A stretch of 64,000 bases of DNA, from assembly GCA_009691725.1 (NCBI GenBank), contig SIAP01000003.1, positions 1 through 64,000 on the forward strand. The letters run 5' to 3'. The translations under genes were made by a program, and so were the position numbers. Position 1 is the first letter of the stretch, and every line of letters starts with the position of its first letter. The notes beneath the pieces were generated by a model. It saw nothing but the letters and a program-made list of their open reading frames with translations. It searched no databases and had not been told where the DNA came from. Below, piece by piece: positions 8,531 through 16,511 of this stretch. Origin of the DNA: Phycisphaerales bacterium. GTDB taxonomy: Bacteria; Planctomycetota; Phycisphaerae; Phycisphaerales; SM1A02.

Positions 8531-8947
8531 ATGCTTCACACAATTGCCCGAAGGATTCGGTCTGCGTACCCGGCGGTGGTCTTCGGCGGATACCTCGTGG
8601 CATTCTTTCTTGCTTTTGTGATGGTCTTCATGTTGCCAATCGGGGCCTTGGCGTTGGTCTTTGTTGGATTGCTCGCACTCGTTCCACTGGTCGTCGTGTG
8701 GGGGATTGTGCGAATGGTTGAGAAACCGTTGGCTCTCGGCAAGATTCGGCAGGGGATCTGTCCAGCTTGCGCCTCTCACGCAATTCATTGGGTCGAGTCG
8801 GATGGTGGCTTCCGCTGCAGCAATTGTTCGATGCGGTTTGGTCCACGGGGAGATGACCTTGCGCAACTCGACCCAGAATCCGACGAAGAACCCACCACAG
8901 AAACCGACCCGCCAACCGACCCGACAACAAGCTCTGCGCCCGAATGA
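8531..8947 (+). CDS. Small membrane protein with zinc-ribbon-like domain
   Basis: 138 aa. Residues 15-65 are two strongly hydrophobic helices (VVFGGYLVAFFLAFVMVFM and ALALVFVGLLALVPLVVVW). Next comes a zinc-ribbon-like segment with CPAC and CSNC about 20 residues apart, then an acidic Thr/Pro-rich tail. The metal site probably faces the cytoplasm. I do not recognise a family with a known function. TATCCT lies 8 nt before the ATG. The gene is divergent from dnaN and its stop is one base from the convergent stop of the next gene. Confidence 0.72.
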   Translation: MLHTIARRIRSAYPAVVFGGYLVAFFLAFVMVFMLPIGALALVFVGLLALVPLVVVWGIVRMVEKPLALGKIRQGICPACASHAIHWVESDGGFRCSNCSMRFGPRGDDLAQLDPESDEEPTTETDPPTDPTTSSAPE

Positions 8948-8948
8948 G

Positions 8949-9587
8949 TCAACTCTGCTTCGTCGTCGGAGCGGGGTGTGTCATTGTCGCAGGCGGATGT
9001 TTTGACGCCCCATGCGAAAGCTGCAAGTGTTCTCTCACGAGATCCGCGAGATTGGTCCGACCGGTGTAGACGCTCACTTCGCCTGCGGGAATCACCTCAA
9101 TCAGCAAGGGGCTTCCGGGAGTCGCAATCGAAAGACCATGCTGTGCAGAGGTTCCCGTGGTCAAGACCGCGCTGATGAGATCTCGCATGATGTGATGGTT
9201 CGCAGGAAGGAACAGCAGTGCATCTCGGGTGTTCAACTCAACCGTCGCCGCATTATCGATCTCCAACCACTTCTCATTGGTCGCCATTCCTTCGGCGACA
9301 GCTTCGAACAACTGTCGCCAGTGTCCGATCGGGATGACATACACCTGTGTGAGGTGCAGTTTGTGCGCGATCGCTTCGATCAGTGTGGGGATCTGCGCTC
9401 GTTCAATCCTCGCAACTTCTGCGGGAAACTGCAGCGCCATCGGGTGGTCGCTCGAAGCAATCTCAAGGCACGAACTTTGCGCGCTCTCCGAAAGCGAAAG
9501 TCGAAGTTCTGCGGCGGATGATTGAGCAACCTCCACCCCGAGGGGTTGCAGTATCCGCCAAACTTCTTCAAAGGATACGAATTCCAC
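8949..9587 (-). CDS. Conserved hypothetical cytoplasmic protein
   Basis: 212 aa from GTG 9587; no in-frame ATG is better placed. It has no signal peptide or membrane segment. It has mixed alpha/beta character (FEEVWRILQPLGV, ATVELNTRDALLFLP, LIEVIPAGEVSVYTGRTNLADLVREHLQL) and a Pro/Thr-rich end. The HHIMRDLISAVLTTG helix is followed by the only Ser/Gly-rich loop. No catalytic motif is evident and I do not recognise the family. Codon use resembles its neighbours. TAGATT lies 18 nt upstream. It is divergent from the tyrosine phosphatase gene. Confidence 0.65.
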   Translation of the reverse strand: MEFVSFEEVWRILQPLGVEVAQSSAAELRLSLSESAQSSCLEIASSDHPMALQFPAEVARIERAQIPTLIEAIAHKLHLTQVYVIPIGHWRQLFEAVAEGMATNEKWLEIDNAATVELNTRDALLFLPANHHIMRDLISAVLTTGTSAQHGLSIATPGSPLLIEVIPAGEVSVYTGRTNLADLVREHLQLSHGASKHPPATMTHPAPTTKQS

Positions 9588-9647
9588 GGGAGCTCTCGCG
9601 TGGGCAATCTACCCTGAACGGATCGATGTGCGAGTAGCATTTCACGA

Positions 9648-10130
9648 ATGCGCACGGTTCTCTTCGTCTGCACAGGGAACACGTGTCGATCGCCCATGGC
9701 GGAAGCGATTGCGCGGCATTTGATCGAGAGTCGCGGAGTTCAGGGGACCGCACACGGGACTGTCCACGGCGCGGGGGAGCGGATCTTCGCCGTTTCTGCG
9801 GGAACTTCGGCATTTGATGGCTCTCTGGCCTCGCCTCAAGCCGTCGCATCGCTGAAACGAGTCGGAATCGTCCACGATGGCACGAGCAAGAGATTGACAG
9901 CGAAAATGATCCGCGCGGCGGACTTGGTGCTTGGGATGACCGCCAGCCATGTCCACCAAGCACGGCAATTGGTCGCTGGTGAGAGTGCACAGATCGAGAA
10001 AATTCAACCGATTGATCGCGAAGGAGATGTGGAAGATCCCATTGGCATGGGTGATGATGCGTACGATCGGCTCGCACAATCGCTCTTGGAATTGGTTCCA
10101 GTTCACATCACGGAGATGCAGAAGTCATGA
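9648..10130 (+). CDS. Low-molecular-weight protein tyrosine phosphatase
   Basis: 160 aa. The N-terminal P-loop VCTGNTCRSPMAE contains the C(X)5R active site; the general-acid Asp is in VEDPIGMG near residue 130, the usual place. The enzyme dephosphorylates phosphotyrosine or phosphoarginine through a Cys-phosphate intermediate, and members of the family include the arginine phosphatase YwlE. That is relevant because the protein arginine kinase pair mcsA/mcsB is encoded at 54.6-56.1 kb; a link is inference only. A His/Gly-rich insertion (GTAHGTVHGAG) follows the first helix. TAGCAT lies 7 nt before the ATG. It overlaps rpiB as ATGA. Confidence 0.9.
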   Translation: MRTVLFVCTGNTCRSPMAEAIARHLIESRGVQGTAHGTVHGAGERIFAVSAGTSAFDGSLASPQAVASLKRVGIVHDGTSKRLTAKMIRAADLVLGMTASHVHQARQLVAGESAQIEKIQPIDREGDVEDPIGMGDDAYDRLAQSLLELVPVHITEMQKS

Positions 10131-10585
10131 CCACAGTCGTCATTGGAAGTGATCATCGCGGGACCGCGGTGGCGCAAGCGATCGAGTCCCAATTGCGAAT
10201 CGAGGGATTCAAGGTGCATGTACTCGGTGACACCAGTGGAGTTGCGACCGATTATCCCGACGCTGCGTGGACGGTCGCACAAGAAATCGTTGCGAATCGC
10301 GCCGATCGTGGCATCTTGATTTGTGGCACGGGGATCGGGATGGCAATTGCCGCCAACAAGGTTGCGGGAATTCGCGCTGCGCTGGCGTTGGATGAACTGA
10401 GCGCGCAACTTTCGCGAAGTCACAATGATGCCAACGTGCTGTGTCTCTCTGCGGATCTTCTCGGGCAAACGCTTGTGAAGCGAATCGTCGATGTGTGGAT
10501 GCGCACGAAGTACGACGGCGGTCGTCACGCACGCCGACTTGCAAAGATCGCGCGTATCGAATTGGGCGAAGATCCCAAAGGGTGA
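10127..10585 (+). CDS. rpiB: Ribose-5-phosphate isomerase B
   Basis: 152 aa, normal length for the RpiB/LacAB family. The motifs are GSDHRGTAVAQ at the N-terminus with the catalytic-loop Asp and His, CGTGIGMAIAANK with the catalytic Cys, and RSHNDANVLCLSADLLG. It interconverts ribose 5-phosphate and ribulose 5-phosphate in the non-oxidative pentose phosphate pathway. The ATG overlaps the phosphatase stop (ATGA), so the two are translated together; this pairing is common in bacteria. Confidence 0.95.
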   Translation: MTTVVIGSDHRGTAVAQAIESQLRIEGFKVHVLGDTSGVATDYPDAAWTVAQEIVANRADRGILICGTGIGMAIAANKVAGIRAALALDELSAQLSRSHNDANVLCLSADLLGQTLVKRIVDVWMRTKYDGGRHARRLAKIARIELGEDPKG

Positions 10586-10625
10586 ATTCCGCGTTGATGC
10601 TGCGACTGCGATGGCGCAACCGCAT

Positions 10626-10658
10626 GCGCTACGCCATCTGCGCTACGCCATCTGCGCG
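10626..10658. repeat. 14-bp direct duplication spanning the pepA stop codon
   Basis: GCGCTACGCCATCT occurs twice in tandem (10626-10639 and 10640-10653), with GCGC continuing into a third partial copy. The second copy contains the reverse complement of the pepA C-terminal codons and TAG stop, so the end of the gene has been duplicated into its 3' flank without changing the protein. Confidence 0.85.
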
Positions 10659-12130
10659 ATGAACTCGACGCAGAGTCGCACACCAAATCCCGTCGGTCCT
10701 GTTCCAGTGATCTCGTGTGGAGAGTCAGATGCCGCCACCGCCGCGATGTCGATGTGCGCCCATGGGATGTTCTCTCGGACGAAGAAGGCGAGGAATGCGG
10801 CACCTTGGATCGGATGCGCTGATCGCAGAGGATTGCTGTTGAGGATGTCGGCGTGTTGACTCCGCATGAAATCCTTGTGCTCCGCCCAGAGCGGCAGCGG
10901 CCAGATGCGCTCGCCCGACCGATTCGCCGCTGATTCGAGCGCACTCCGCAGCCCCACATCGCCGCAGAAGTACCCCGCGCAGAAGTGGCCGAGCGCGACG
11001 CCGACTCCGCCGGTGAGTGTGGCAAGGTCGACAATCCGTGTCGGCGCAAGGGAATCGCACGCCCAACTGAGCGCATCGCCGAGCACCAGCCGACCTTCCG
11101 CATCGGTGTTGGTGACTTCCACTGAAACTCCGTTGTGCATGATGATGATGTCATCGGGCCGGTAGGAGTCATGGGACACCATGTTCTCGGCGACGGCGAG
11201 CACCGCAGTCACCCGCACAGGCAATCGAAGTGCGGCAATCGTTTGCATGATCCCCATCACCGCTGCACCGCCACACTTGTCGTACTTCATCCCCTTCATC
11301 CCATTGTTCACCTTGAGCGAGTACCCACCCGTGTCGTAGGTGATCGTCTTTCCCACGAGAACCACATGCTCCTTGCGCGCCCGAGCCGAGAGTTTCTTTG
11401 GGGACCACGAAATGGCGACGAGGCAAGGTTTGATTGCAGATCCGCGACCGACAGCGACGAGCCCGCCCATGCCGAGTGCCTTCGCATGCGAGTAGTCGAT
11501 CACCTTCACGGTCATCTTGCCAGCGCGTGCAATCTTCCGACTCTCGCTGGCAATCCACGTGGGATTCGCGATGTTTGGCGGAGTTGCTGCGATCTGTCGA
11601 GCGGTGTTGATGCCCTCCGCGACGACCAATCCTCGTGCCAGCCCACTCCGCATCGCTCGGTCGTGCGCCCAGAGTGCCAGCGATGAGAGCCGAGGCGATC
11701 GCCGCGTTGCGGTGCCGTCAAAGTCATCGATGCGCCATGTGCCCAGCGCGAGTCCCTCGGCAAATGCGCATCCTGCTGCGACTCCTTCGAGTACAGATGG
11801 GCCACCGATCAACCACGCGCTGCTCTCACAAAGAGTGACCGAGCGTGCGCTCACCTTGACGAGCACACGTCCGATTTTCGCAGCGGCTGCGCGGAGTCGA
11901 TCAATCGAATAGTCCTTCGCAGGGCCAAGGCCGACGAGCAGCTGCGTCGATCCAACCATCAAAGTGTCGCCATGATCACCGCGAAACGCGCCACTTCGCA
12001 GCGCCTCACACACCTGCGGGTTCATCGGTGAGCCCTTCGGCAGTGCCAGCGGAGTTCTGGGAAGTGCGCAGTGGAATGGAATCAGCTGAATTGGAGAGGA
12101 AGATTGCGCGATAGAGATTCGTTGGAACAT
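10643..12130 (-). CDS. pepA: Leucyl aminopeptidase, M17 family
   Basis: 495 aa. The catalytic C-terminal domain shows the M17 metal and catalytic motifs: GKTITYDTGGYSLK, GMKYDKCGGAAVMG and the signature NTDAEGRLVLGDAL, followed by ATLTGG. It removes N-terminal residues from peptides using two metal ions, normally as a cytoplasmic hexamer. The N-terminal domain (1-170) is divergent, as usual. DKCGG replaces the common DMGG, a small departure in the lysine/aspartate ligand segment. The start at ATG 12130 is supported by TAGACT 10 nt upstream, which overlaps the -10 of the divergent mnmG gene. Confidence 0.95.
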   Translation of the reverse strand: MFQRISIAQSSSPIQLIPFHCALPRTPLALPKGSPMNPQVCEALRSGAFRGDHGDTLMVGSTQLLVGLGPAKDYSIDRLRAAAAKIGRVLVKVSARSVTLCESSAWLIGGPSVLEGVAAGCAFAEGLALGTWRIDDFDGTATRRSPRLSSLALWAHDRAMRSGLARGLVVAEGINTARQIAATPPNIANPTWIASESRKIARAGKMTVKVIDYSHAKALGMGGLVAVGRGSAIKPCLVAISWSPKKLSARARKEHVVLVGKTITYDTGGYSLKVNNGMKGMKYDKCGGAAVMGIMQTIAALRLPVRVTAVLAVAENMVSHDSYRPDDIIIMHNGVSVEVTNTDAEGRLVLGDALSWACDSLAPTRIVDLATLTGGVGVALGHFCAGYFCGDVGLRSALESAANRSGERIWPLPLWAEHKDFMRSQHADILNSNPLRSAHPIQGAAFLAFFVRENIPWAHIDIAAVAASDSPHEITGTGPTGFGVRLCVEFIAQMA

Positions 12131-12150
12131 GGGAGAGGCGAGTCTATATT
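12122..12150 (+). promoter_or_regulatory. Promoter of mnmG (-35 TTGGAA, 17-nt spacer, -10 TATATT)
   Basis: TTGGAA at 12122-12127 and TATATT at 12145-12150 are separated by exactly 17 nt. The ATG of mnmG begins 7 nt after the -10, so transcription would start at or near the A of the start codon, giving a leaderless mRNA. This is the clearest promoter in the window. Confidence 0.65.
12141..12146 (-). promoter_or_regulatory. Putative -10 element (TAGACT) of pepA
   Basis: Reading the minus strand, TAGACT lies 10 nt before the pepA ATG and shares two bases with the plus-strand TATATT of mnmG. No convincing -35 is seen. The two divergent -10 boxes overlap, so the two promoters would compete for polymerase. 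Confidence 0.4.
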
Positions 12151-12156
12151 TGCACG

Positions 12157-14250
12157 ATGGAGTCGTGGTCAGTCATTGTCATCGGCGGAGGTCATGCCGG
12201 CATTGAAGCGGCGTGGGCAGCATCGAGTGCGCTCGCGAGTGCCGGCGCCAACGATGCGCAAGTCCTGCTTATCACGATGGACCCAGCCATGATTGGCGCG
12301 ATGAGTTGCAATCCTGCCATCGGCGGTCTCGCCAAGGGGCAGATGGTTCGCGAGATCGACGCCCTCGGCGGCATCATGGGACAGATCGCGGACGCGACGG
12401 GGATCCAGTTTCGGCTCCTCAACGCATTGAAGGGAGCTGCGGTCCGAGGCCCTCGTGCACAGTGTGATCGTCATCACTATCAGGCAGAGGCGCAGCGATT
12501 GATCGCCTCGCGTCGCAATGGATCGGTGCCGATCATCGTGGTGCAAGGACTCGTGGAATCATTCGACATTCACGCGGGCGTGCTGCGTGGTGTCGTGCTT
12601 CAGGCAGGTGCGGAAGTGGTTTCGGTCGATGCATCGGCGCTGGAGTGGAATGAGCAGGCGATCGCCCGCGCACGCAGTGGCGAGCGGGGGAGCGCGGTCG
12701 CTCCGCGCATGCCATTTGGAAGTGCGGCTCCACGCGCGCCGATTCAGAGCGCGTTGCCATCAATGTCGGTGCGAGTGGATTCCAACGGAAGCATTCGAGT
12801 CGCGGCACGCGGAGCAGTGCTGACGACGGGAACATTCATGCGCGCACTCATGCACACAGGGAGTACGCAGACTCCTGGCGGTCGCGTGGGGGAGGGAAGC
12901 GCTGTTGGGATTTCCGCAACGCTGCGGGCACTGGGGTTTGAGTTGGGGCGCTTGAAGACCGGCACGCCACCGCGCTTGCAGCGCAGCACCATCGACTGGG
13001 AATCGCTTGCGCCACAGTGGGGGGATCAACCGCCAATTCCATTCAGCGCACTCTCGGCGAGCGCTGGAAAGCGCGATGCATTTCCTCCGTTGCCGCAAGT
13101 GGAGTGTCGCGAGACGCGCACGAGCGCTGCGATTCATGATCTCGTTCGTGCGAATCTGCATCTCGCACCGATGTATGCGGGGGCGATGGAGGCAGAAAGC
13201 GGTCCCCGTTACTGTCCGAGTCTCGAAGACAAGGTGGTGCGCTTTGCCCAACGCGAGTCTCATCATGTCTTCCTCGAACCGGAATCGCTCGCGACCGACG
13301 ACATCTACTGCAATGGCATCTCGACATCTTTGCCGCAGGATGTGCAGGCGCACATCATTGCAGGACTGCCGGGGTGTGAGCGCGCGATTGCAAAGCGCTG
13401 GGGTTATGCAGTCGAGTACGACATGGTGTGGCCACACCAAATTGATGCGACGGGGGAGACCAAAATCGTGTCGGGTCTCTTTCTCGCAGGGCAGATCAAT
13501 GGAACGAGCGGGTATGAAGAGGCCGCATCGCAGGGATTGGTCGCAGGTCTCAACGCGGCGCGCAGCGCGACGGGTCGAGACATGGTGCGAATCGGTCGCG
13601 ATCAGGCATACATCGGTGTGTTGATGGACGACCTCGTCACGCGGCATCCGCGCGAACCATATCGCATGTTCACCAGTCGAGCGGAGTTCCGCCTGACACT
13701 TCGCGCAGACAATGCAGAAGATCGATTGACCGCGCTTGGCATCCAAGTCGGACTCGTCGATGCGCACCGAGCGCAGATTGCGGCGCGACAGGCGCAGGTC
13801 ATCGCTGATATGCGTTCCCGCATTGCGCAGTTGCGCGCTCCACCGCAGTTCGGGGAGGGCAAGCGCTTGCTCGATGTCGCGCGGCGACCAGAAGTGACGG
13901 CAGAGGATCTGTCACGCTTCGTGCGCATCGCAGAGGGGAGCACCGAGTCGATCGACCTTCCAGTGATGGATCGTGTGATGACCGATGTCCGTTACGAGGG
14001 ATACCTCGGACGGCAACGCGCCGAATTGAAGCGGACCGCCGCCGCAGAACACGCAGCAATACCAGCGGATTTGCAGGCGCGGACGATCGTTGGGCTCGGT
14101 TCGGAAGCCATCGATGTGTTGACTCGGTTTCGCCCAGCGACACTCGGTCAAGCATCGCGTCTTGCCGGAGTCACTCCATCGGACATCTCAATATTGGAGT
14201 TGACCCTTCGTAGACGACGGCGAAGCAATGGCAATACGACGAGTTGCTAG
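12157..14250 (+). CDS. mnmG: tRNA uridine-34 5-carboxymethylaminomethyl modification enzyme MnmG (GidA)
   Basis: 697 aa, somewhat longer than the usual 620-650. The Rossmann FAD motif VIVIGGGHAGIEAAWAAS opens the protein; NPAIGGLAKGQMVREIDALGG, RGPRAQCDRHHY and the RLKTGTPPRL segment are characteristic. TSRAEFRLTLRADNAEDRLT and the C-terminal helical domain (RYEGYLGRQ-like) complete it. With MnmE it modifies U34 of tRNAs reading split codon boxes. The extra length lies around residues 165-210, a Ser/Ala/Pro/Arg-rich insertion. The partner gene mnmE is not in the window. The promoter at 12122 suggests a leaderless mRNA. tRNA-Thr follows 32 nt downstream. Confidence 0.97.
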   Translation: MESWSVIVIGGGHAGIEAAWAASSALASAGANDAQVLLITMDPAMIGAMSCNPAIGGLAKGQMVREIDALGGIMGQIADATGIQFRLLNALKGAAVRGPRAQCDRHHYQAEAQRLIASRRNGSVPIIVVQGLVESFDIHAGVLRGVVLQAGAEVVSVDASALEWNEQAIARARSGERGSAVAPRMPFGSAAPRAPIQSALPSMSVRVDSNGSIRVAARGAVLTTGTFMRALMHTGSTQTPGGRVGEGSAVGISATLRALGFELGRLKTGTPPRLQRSTIDWESLAPQWGDQPPIPFSALSASAGKRDAFPPLPQVECRETRTSAAIHDLVRANLHLAPMYAGAMEAESGPRYCPSLEDKVVRFAQRESHHVFLEPESLATDDIYCNGISTSLPQDVQAHIIAGLPGCERAIAKRWGYAVEYDMVWPHQIDATGETKIVSGLFLAGQINGTSGYEEAASQGLVAGLNAARSATGRDMVRIGRDQAYIGVLMDDLVTRHPREPYRMFTSRAEFRLTLRADNAEDRLTALGIQVGLVDAHRAQIAARQAQVIADMRSRIAQLRAPPQFGEGKRLLDVARRPEVTAEDLSRFVRIAEGSTESIDLPVMDRVMTDVRYEGYLGRQRAELKRTAAAEHAAIPADLQARTIVGLGSEAIDVLTRFRPATLGQASRLAGVTPSDISILELTLRRRRRSNGNTTSC

Positions 14251-14282
14251 ACTCCAAAACGCAGGAATCGGTCCTGCACCTC

Positions 14283-14354
14283 GCCGCTGTAGCTCAATGG
14301 TAGAGCACATGATTTGTAATCTTGAGGTTGTCGGTTCAAGTCCGATCGGCGGCT
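14283..14354 (+). tRNA. tRNA-Thr (anticodon TGT)
   Basis: A cloverleaf can be drawn: a 7-bp acceptor (GCCGCTG/CGGCGGC with one U-G pair), a D-arm GCTC/GAGC, an anticodon arm with loop TTTGTAA, and a T-arm around GTTCAAGTC. The anticodon TGT reads ACA (Thr). The discriminator base is T; CCA is not encoded. The anticodon stem CATGA/TCTTG has one T-T mismatch in its middle pair, discussed in the findings. Confidence 0.92.
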
Positions 14355-14367
14355 TTGTCTCTCTGCG

Positions 14368-16458
14368 ATGAAACTCCGAACAAAGATCAAAGTCGTGACG
14401 ATGGGCATCACGGTCGTCTTGACGGTCACGATGACCGTTGTTGGATACTGGAGCACGCGGAGCACATTGGATGCAAGTTTGCAGTCGCGTGTCGAGGCGA
14501 TTGCGGTCACTGTCGCGTTGGAGCTTCCGCCCGCTGCGCTGGCATCGATCTCGAGTGCAAAGAGTGCCCAGACGCCCGAATATGAACAACTCGAGCGAAT
14601 TGTTCGCGGTGTGACCACGGTCAATCAGACGGCAGCATTTCCACTTCGATTCGTCTACCTCTTAGTGCCAACAGATGAGCACGCGACATCGGGGTGGGAC
14701 CTTGCAGTCGATTCGGACCCCAGGGATAGCCCTGACTGGACCATCCCAGGAACCCCCTACAACTTCTCGCCCAGCGTGGTTCCAGTTGCGCCGATTGATG
14801 GGTCGGTTCCGACGGTGCGCCATCTCGATGATCAATGGGGAAGTTGGATTTCCGGGTACGCACCCGTTCGCACCGCCGATGGAGCCGTTGTCGGTCTCGT
14901 TGGAGTGGACATCGCATACCGCGATTTCGTCGCGCAACTCGATTGGTTGCTTTGGTGGGCTTGCACGCTTGCGGTCATCCTGTCGGTCGTGATGTACACG
15001 GTGGTCGAAGTCGCCATCAATCGACTTCTTCGACCAATCGGGCAATTGCGCGAGTTCATTTCCACCATCGGCGCTGGCCACTTCGATCAGCGGCTTGACA
15101 CCAATCCGCTCACCGAATTTCTGCCCGTCGTCAATGAGCTGAACACGATGGCATCGCAGCTTGGAGAGCGGGCCAAGTTGGTGAGAAAGAATGCGGAACT
15201 GTCAGAGAATGTCACGAGGCAGTCCACGCGACTTGAAGCGATCGCAGATGTCGATGCGCAGATGAATGAGATTCAGGACATCGACATACTGATCGAGGCG
15301 ATCCTCGCGGATGCGCGCCGTCTGGTCGGTTGTGATGCTGGAAGCGTGCTGTTGCGAGAGGGGGACGAACTGCTCTTGACCTACCTCCAGAATGACACGC
15401 TTCGACCGACCCGTGCCGACCAAGCGCGGCTCGTGGCGACTTCAACGCGCATTCGTCTGGATGGCGGAAGCATCTGTGGCTACGCAGCACTCACTGGCGA
15501 ATCCGTTGTCGCCGACGACGCCTACCACATTCCAGCGGATCGTCCCTACAGATTCAATCCAGAAGTGGATCAATCCACTGGCTACCGAACCCGCGCCGTG
15601 CTCGCGATTCCGCTGAGAACGTCTGCTGGGAAAATCGTTGGCGTGCTGCAACTCCTGAATCCCGTCGAAAAGAACGGCGAGCCGCGCCTCGGTTTCTCGA
15701 AGGAAGACATCGACGCTGTGACGCACTTCAGTTCTGCTGCGACGGTTGCCCTTGAACGCGCCGCACTTACACGATCCATCGTGTTGCGGATGATCAGGAT
15801 GGCGGAGATGCGCGACCCCAGCGAGACTGCACACCATGTCAACCGCGTCGCGGCATATTCGGTGGTGTTGTATGAGGGTCTCGCGCGAAAGCACGCGTTC
15901 GATTCGGCGCGGGTCCAGCGCGAGCGAGACACCCTGCGTATTGCTGCAATGTTGCATGATGTCGGGAAAGTTGGCATTCCAGATGCCATCCTGAAGAAGG
16001 CGGGGCGATTGACGGCCGAGGAGTACGCCGGAATGCAGAAGCACGCCGAGATTGGTGCGCAGCTCTTCGCAGAGCGTGAGTCCGTGCTTGATCGATCTGC
16101 GTTCGAAGTCGCGCTGCATCATCACGAGCGCTGGGACGGTGCCGGGTATCCGGGGATGGTGACCATTCCACCATCGAGCACACCACCTGGTTCACTGGGA
16201 GGCGTTGGTGTTTCGTCGCGGTCAGAGCCGCCACCGATCATGCAGGGTGAGGGGATTCCACTCTTTGCACGAATTGTCGCGGTCGCGGATGTGTTTGATG
16301 CGCTGAGTTCCAAGCGTCAGTACAAGGACGCATGGCCAGAAGATCGCGTGCTCAAGGAGATGAGTGTGAATGCCGGTCGGCAGTTCGATCCCGAACTGAT
16401 CGAGATCCTTTTGGAGAATCTGCCTCAGATGCGGTCGGTTGCGGCGCGGTATTCGTAA
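14368..16458 (+). CDS. Membrane sensor with HAMP, GAF and HD-GYP phosphodiesterase domains
   Basis: 696 aa. An N-terminal membrane helix (VVTMGITVVLTVTMTVVG) is followed by a periplasmic region of about 160 residues, a second helix (WWACTLAVILSVVMYTVV), a HAMP linker (RLLRPIGQLREFISTIGAGHFDQ), a GAF domain (about 300-460) and an HD-GYP domain (about 470-690). HD-GYP signatures are intact: HDVGKVGIPD, HHHERWDGAGYPG and ADVFDALSSKRQYKDAW. Such enzymes hydrolyse cyclic di-GMP, so this should be a signal-gated phosphodiesterase. An unusual 30-residue Pro/Ser/Gly-rich insert lies between GYPG and the RIVAVAD helix. It starts 13 nt after tRNA-Thr and may share its transcript. Confidence 0.92.
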   Translation: MKLRTKIKVVTMGITVVLTVTMTVVGYWSTRSTLDASLQSRVEAIAVTVALELPPAALASISSAKSAQTPEYEQLERIVRGVTTVNQTAAFPLRFVYLLVPTDEHATSGWDLAVDSDPRDSPDWTIPGTPYNFSPSVVPVAPIDGSVPTVRHLDDQWGSWISGYAPVRTADGAVVGLVGVDIAYRDFVAQLDWLLWWACTLAVILSVVMYTVVEVAINRLLRPIGQLREFISTIGAGHFDQRLDTNPLTEFLPVVNELNTMASQLGERAKLVRKNAELSENVTRQSTRLEAIADVDAQMNEIQDIDILIEAILADARRLVGCDAGSVLLREGDELLLTYLQNDTLRPTRADQARLVATSTRIRLDGGSICGYAALTGESVVADDAYHIPADRPYRFNPEVDQSTGYRTRAVLAIPLRTSAGKIVGVLQLLNPVEKNGEPRLGFSKEDIDAVTHFSSAATVALERAALTRSIVLRMIRMAEMRDPSETAHHVNRVAAYSVVLYEGLARKHAFDSARVQRERDTLRIAAMLHDVGKVGIPDAILKKAGRLTAEEYAGMQKHAEIGAQLFAERESVLDRSAFEVALHHHERWDGAGYPGMVTIPPSSTPPGSLGGVGVSSRSEPPPIMQGEGIPLFARIVAVADVFDALSSKRQYKDAWPEDRVLKEMSVNAGRQFDPELIEILLENLPQMRSVAARYS

Positions 16459-16511
16459 CCCAAGTTGCCTGGTCGCCGTGGCGAACAGCGGCACTCCTAT
16501 CATCGAACGAA

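Noticed and set aside
14283-16458. Integrated element downstream of the tRNA gene
   Set aside because: No integrase, no direct repeat of the tRNA 3' end and no change in base composition were seen.
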